In this document: piece after piece, positions 63,461-64,000 of the stretch
Layout: each line of letters opens with the position of its first letter
Position numbering within the stretch: position 1 is the stretch's first letter
Assembly (NCBI RefSeq): GCF_030611305.1
Contig: NZ_JAUWQB010000004.1
Location: forward strand, 1-64,000
Source of the DNA: Desulfobacula sp.
GTDB taxonomy: Bacteria; Desulfobacterota; Desulfobacteria; Desulfobacterales; Desulfobacteraceae
Direction: 5' to 3'
Length of the DNA: 64,000 nucleotides
Program-made: the position numbers and the translations under genes
Notes under the pieces: generated by a model
Databases searched by the model: none
What the model was told of the DNA's origin: nothing
Seen by the model: the letters and a program-made list of their open reading frames with translations, nothing else

Positions 63461-64000
63461 ATGATTTGTTGTATTGAAATTGCTCTTAAAAAAGAGCTGA
63501 GGGATGCTGAAGGCACCGCCCTGATAAAAAAGGCGGATTCTTATTTTGGGATTAACATTCAAGAGGCACGATGCATCAATATCGTGACCATTGAGTCAGA
63601 TCTTGATCATTTGCAGCGTGGAGTGGTAAAAGACGAGATTCTCACCAATCCTGTGACCCAGGTTTCAAGCTTAAAACCCCTGAATATTGGTTTTCACTGG
63701 TGTGTCTGGATCGGATTCAGACCGGGGGTAAAAGATAACCCCGGTGCAACGGCAATGGAAGCCGTTACAGACCATCTGGGGAAAAACTTTGGGCCTGATG
63801 AGGGCATATATACGTCAAAAAGGTATTGTTTGAAAGGTGATACGCTTGTCCGTAAAGATGTGGAAAAACTGGCTTCTGAACTTTTATCAAACACTATTAT
63901 TCAACAGTTCAAAATTTTTTCCATAGATGAATGGAATAAGGATATCGGGGCTGATGTTAAACCTGCCAAGGTTATCCTTGATCATACTCCCTGTTTTGAA
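63461..64000 (+). CDS. purL: Phosphoribosylformylglycinamidine synthase (PurL-type) N-terminus, partial
   Basis: Open frame to window end: MICCIEIALKKELRDAEGTALIKKADSYFGINIQEARCINIVTIES...LGKNFGPDEGIYTSKRYCLKGD; PurS-like start then PurL-like sequence. Confidence 0.6.
   Translation, partial: MICCIEIALKKELRDAEGTALIKKADSYFGINIQEARCINIVTIESDLDHLQRGVVKDEILTNPVTQVSSLKPLNIGFHWCVWIGFRPGVKDNPGATAMEAVTDHLGKNFGPDEGIYTSKRYCLKGDTLVRKDVEKLASELLSNTIIQQFKIFSIDEWNKDIGADVKPAKVILDHTPCFE

Overview
AT-rich bacterial chromosomal window. Gene content (futalosine menaquinone genes, general L-amino-acid ABC transporter, Pfa-like synthase) suggests a deltaproteobacterium/Desulfobacterota, possibly Desulfobacteraceae; this is inference. 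It opens with the 3' end of a 5S rRNA gene. Convergent with it is a giant Pfa/PUFA-synthase-like megasynthase (KS-AT-ACP-ACP-KR-DH-FabA-like DH) with a PfaD-type enoyl reductase. Next come a XerC/D recombinase, an orphan ParA plus unknown partner leading into mqnE-mqnC-amidohydrolase-mqnA, a HigBA toxin-antitoxin pair, three tRNAs (Pro-CGG, Arg-ACG, Gln-CTG), purA/tadA, a DUF89-like protein, purB-AMMECR1-TrpR-like, an OleD-like gene cluster, the N-degron set clpS-clpA-aat, secA, argC, a macrodomain protein and aapJQMP. The window ends with a dense housekeeping block (coaE-rho-rpmE-prfA-prmC, rpsB-tsf-pyrH-frr-uppS-cdsA-dxr-rseP) and the start of a purL-like gene. I saw no CRISPR array, prophage or transposon. 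Most interesting items: (1) the rRNA-operon terminator hairpin is fully inside the coding sequence of the convergent megasynthase and encodes its C-terminus; (2) the compact Pfa-like architecture lacks a second KS/CLF; (3) a consensus promoter is placed so that the higB mRNA would be leaderless, with a dyad/direct-repeat operator on the -35 box; (4) a lipoprotein gene appears to need an AUU start codon; (5) an uncharacterised ParA/partner pair and a SLOG-like/GIY-YIG overlapping pair.
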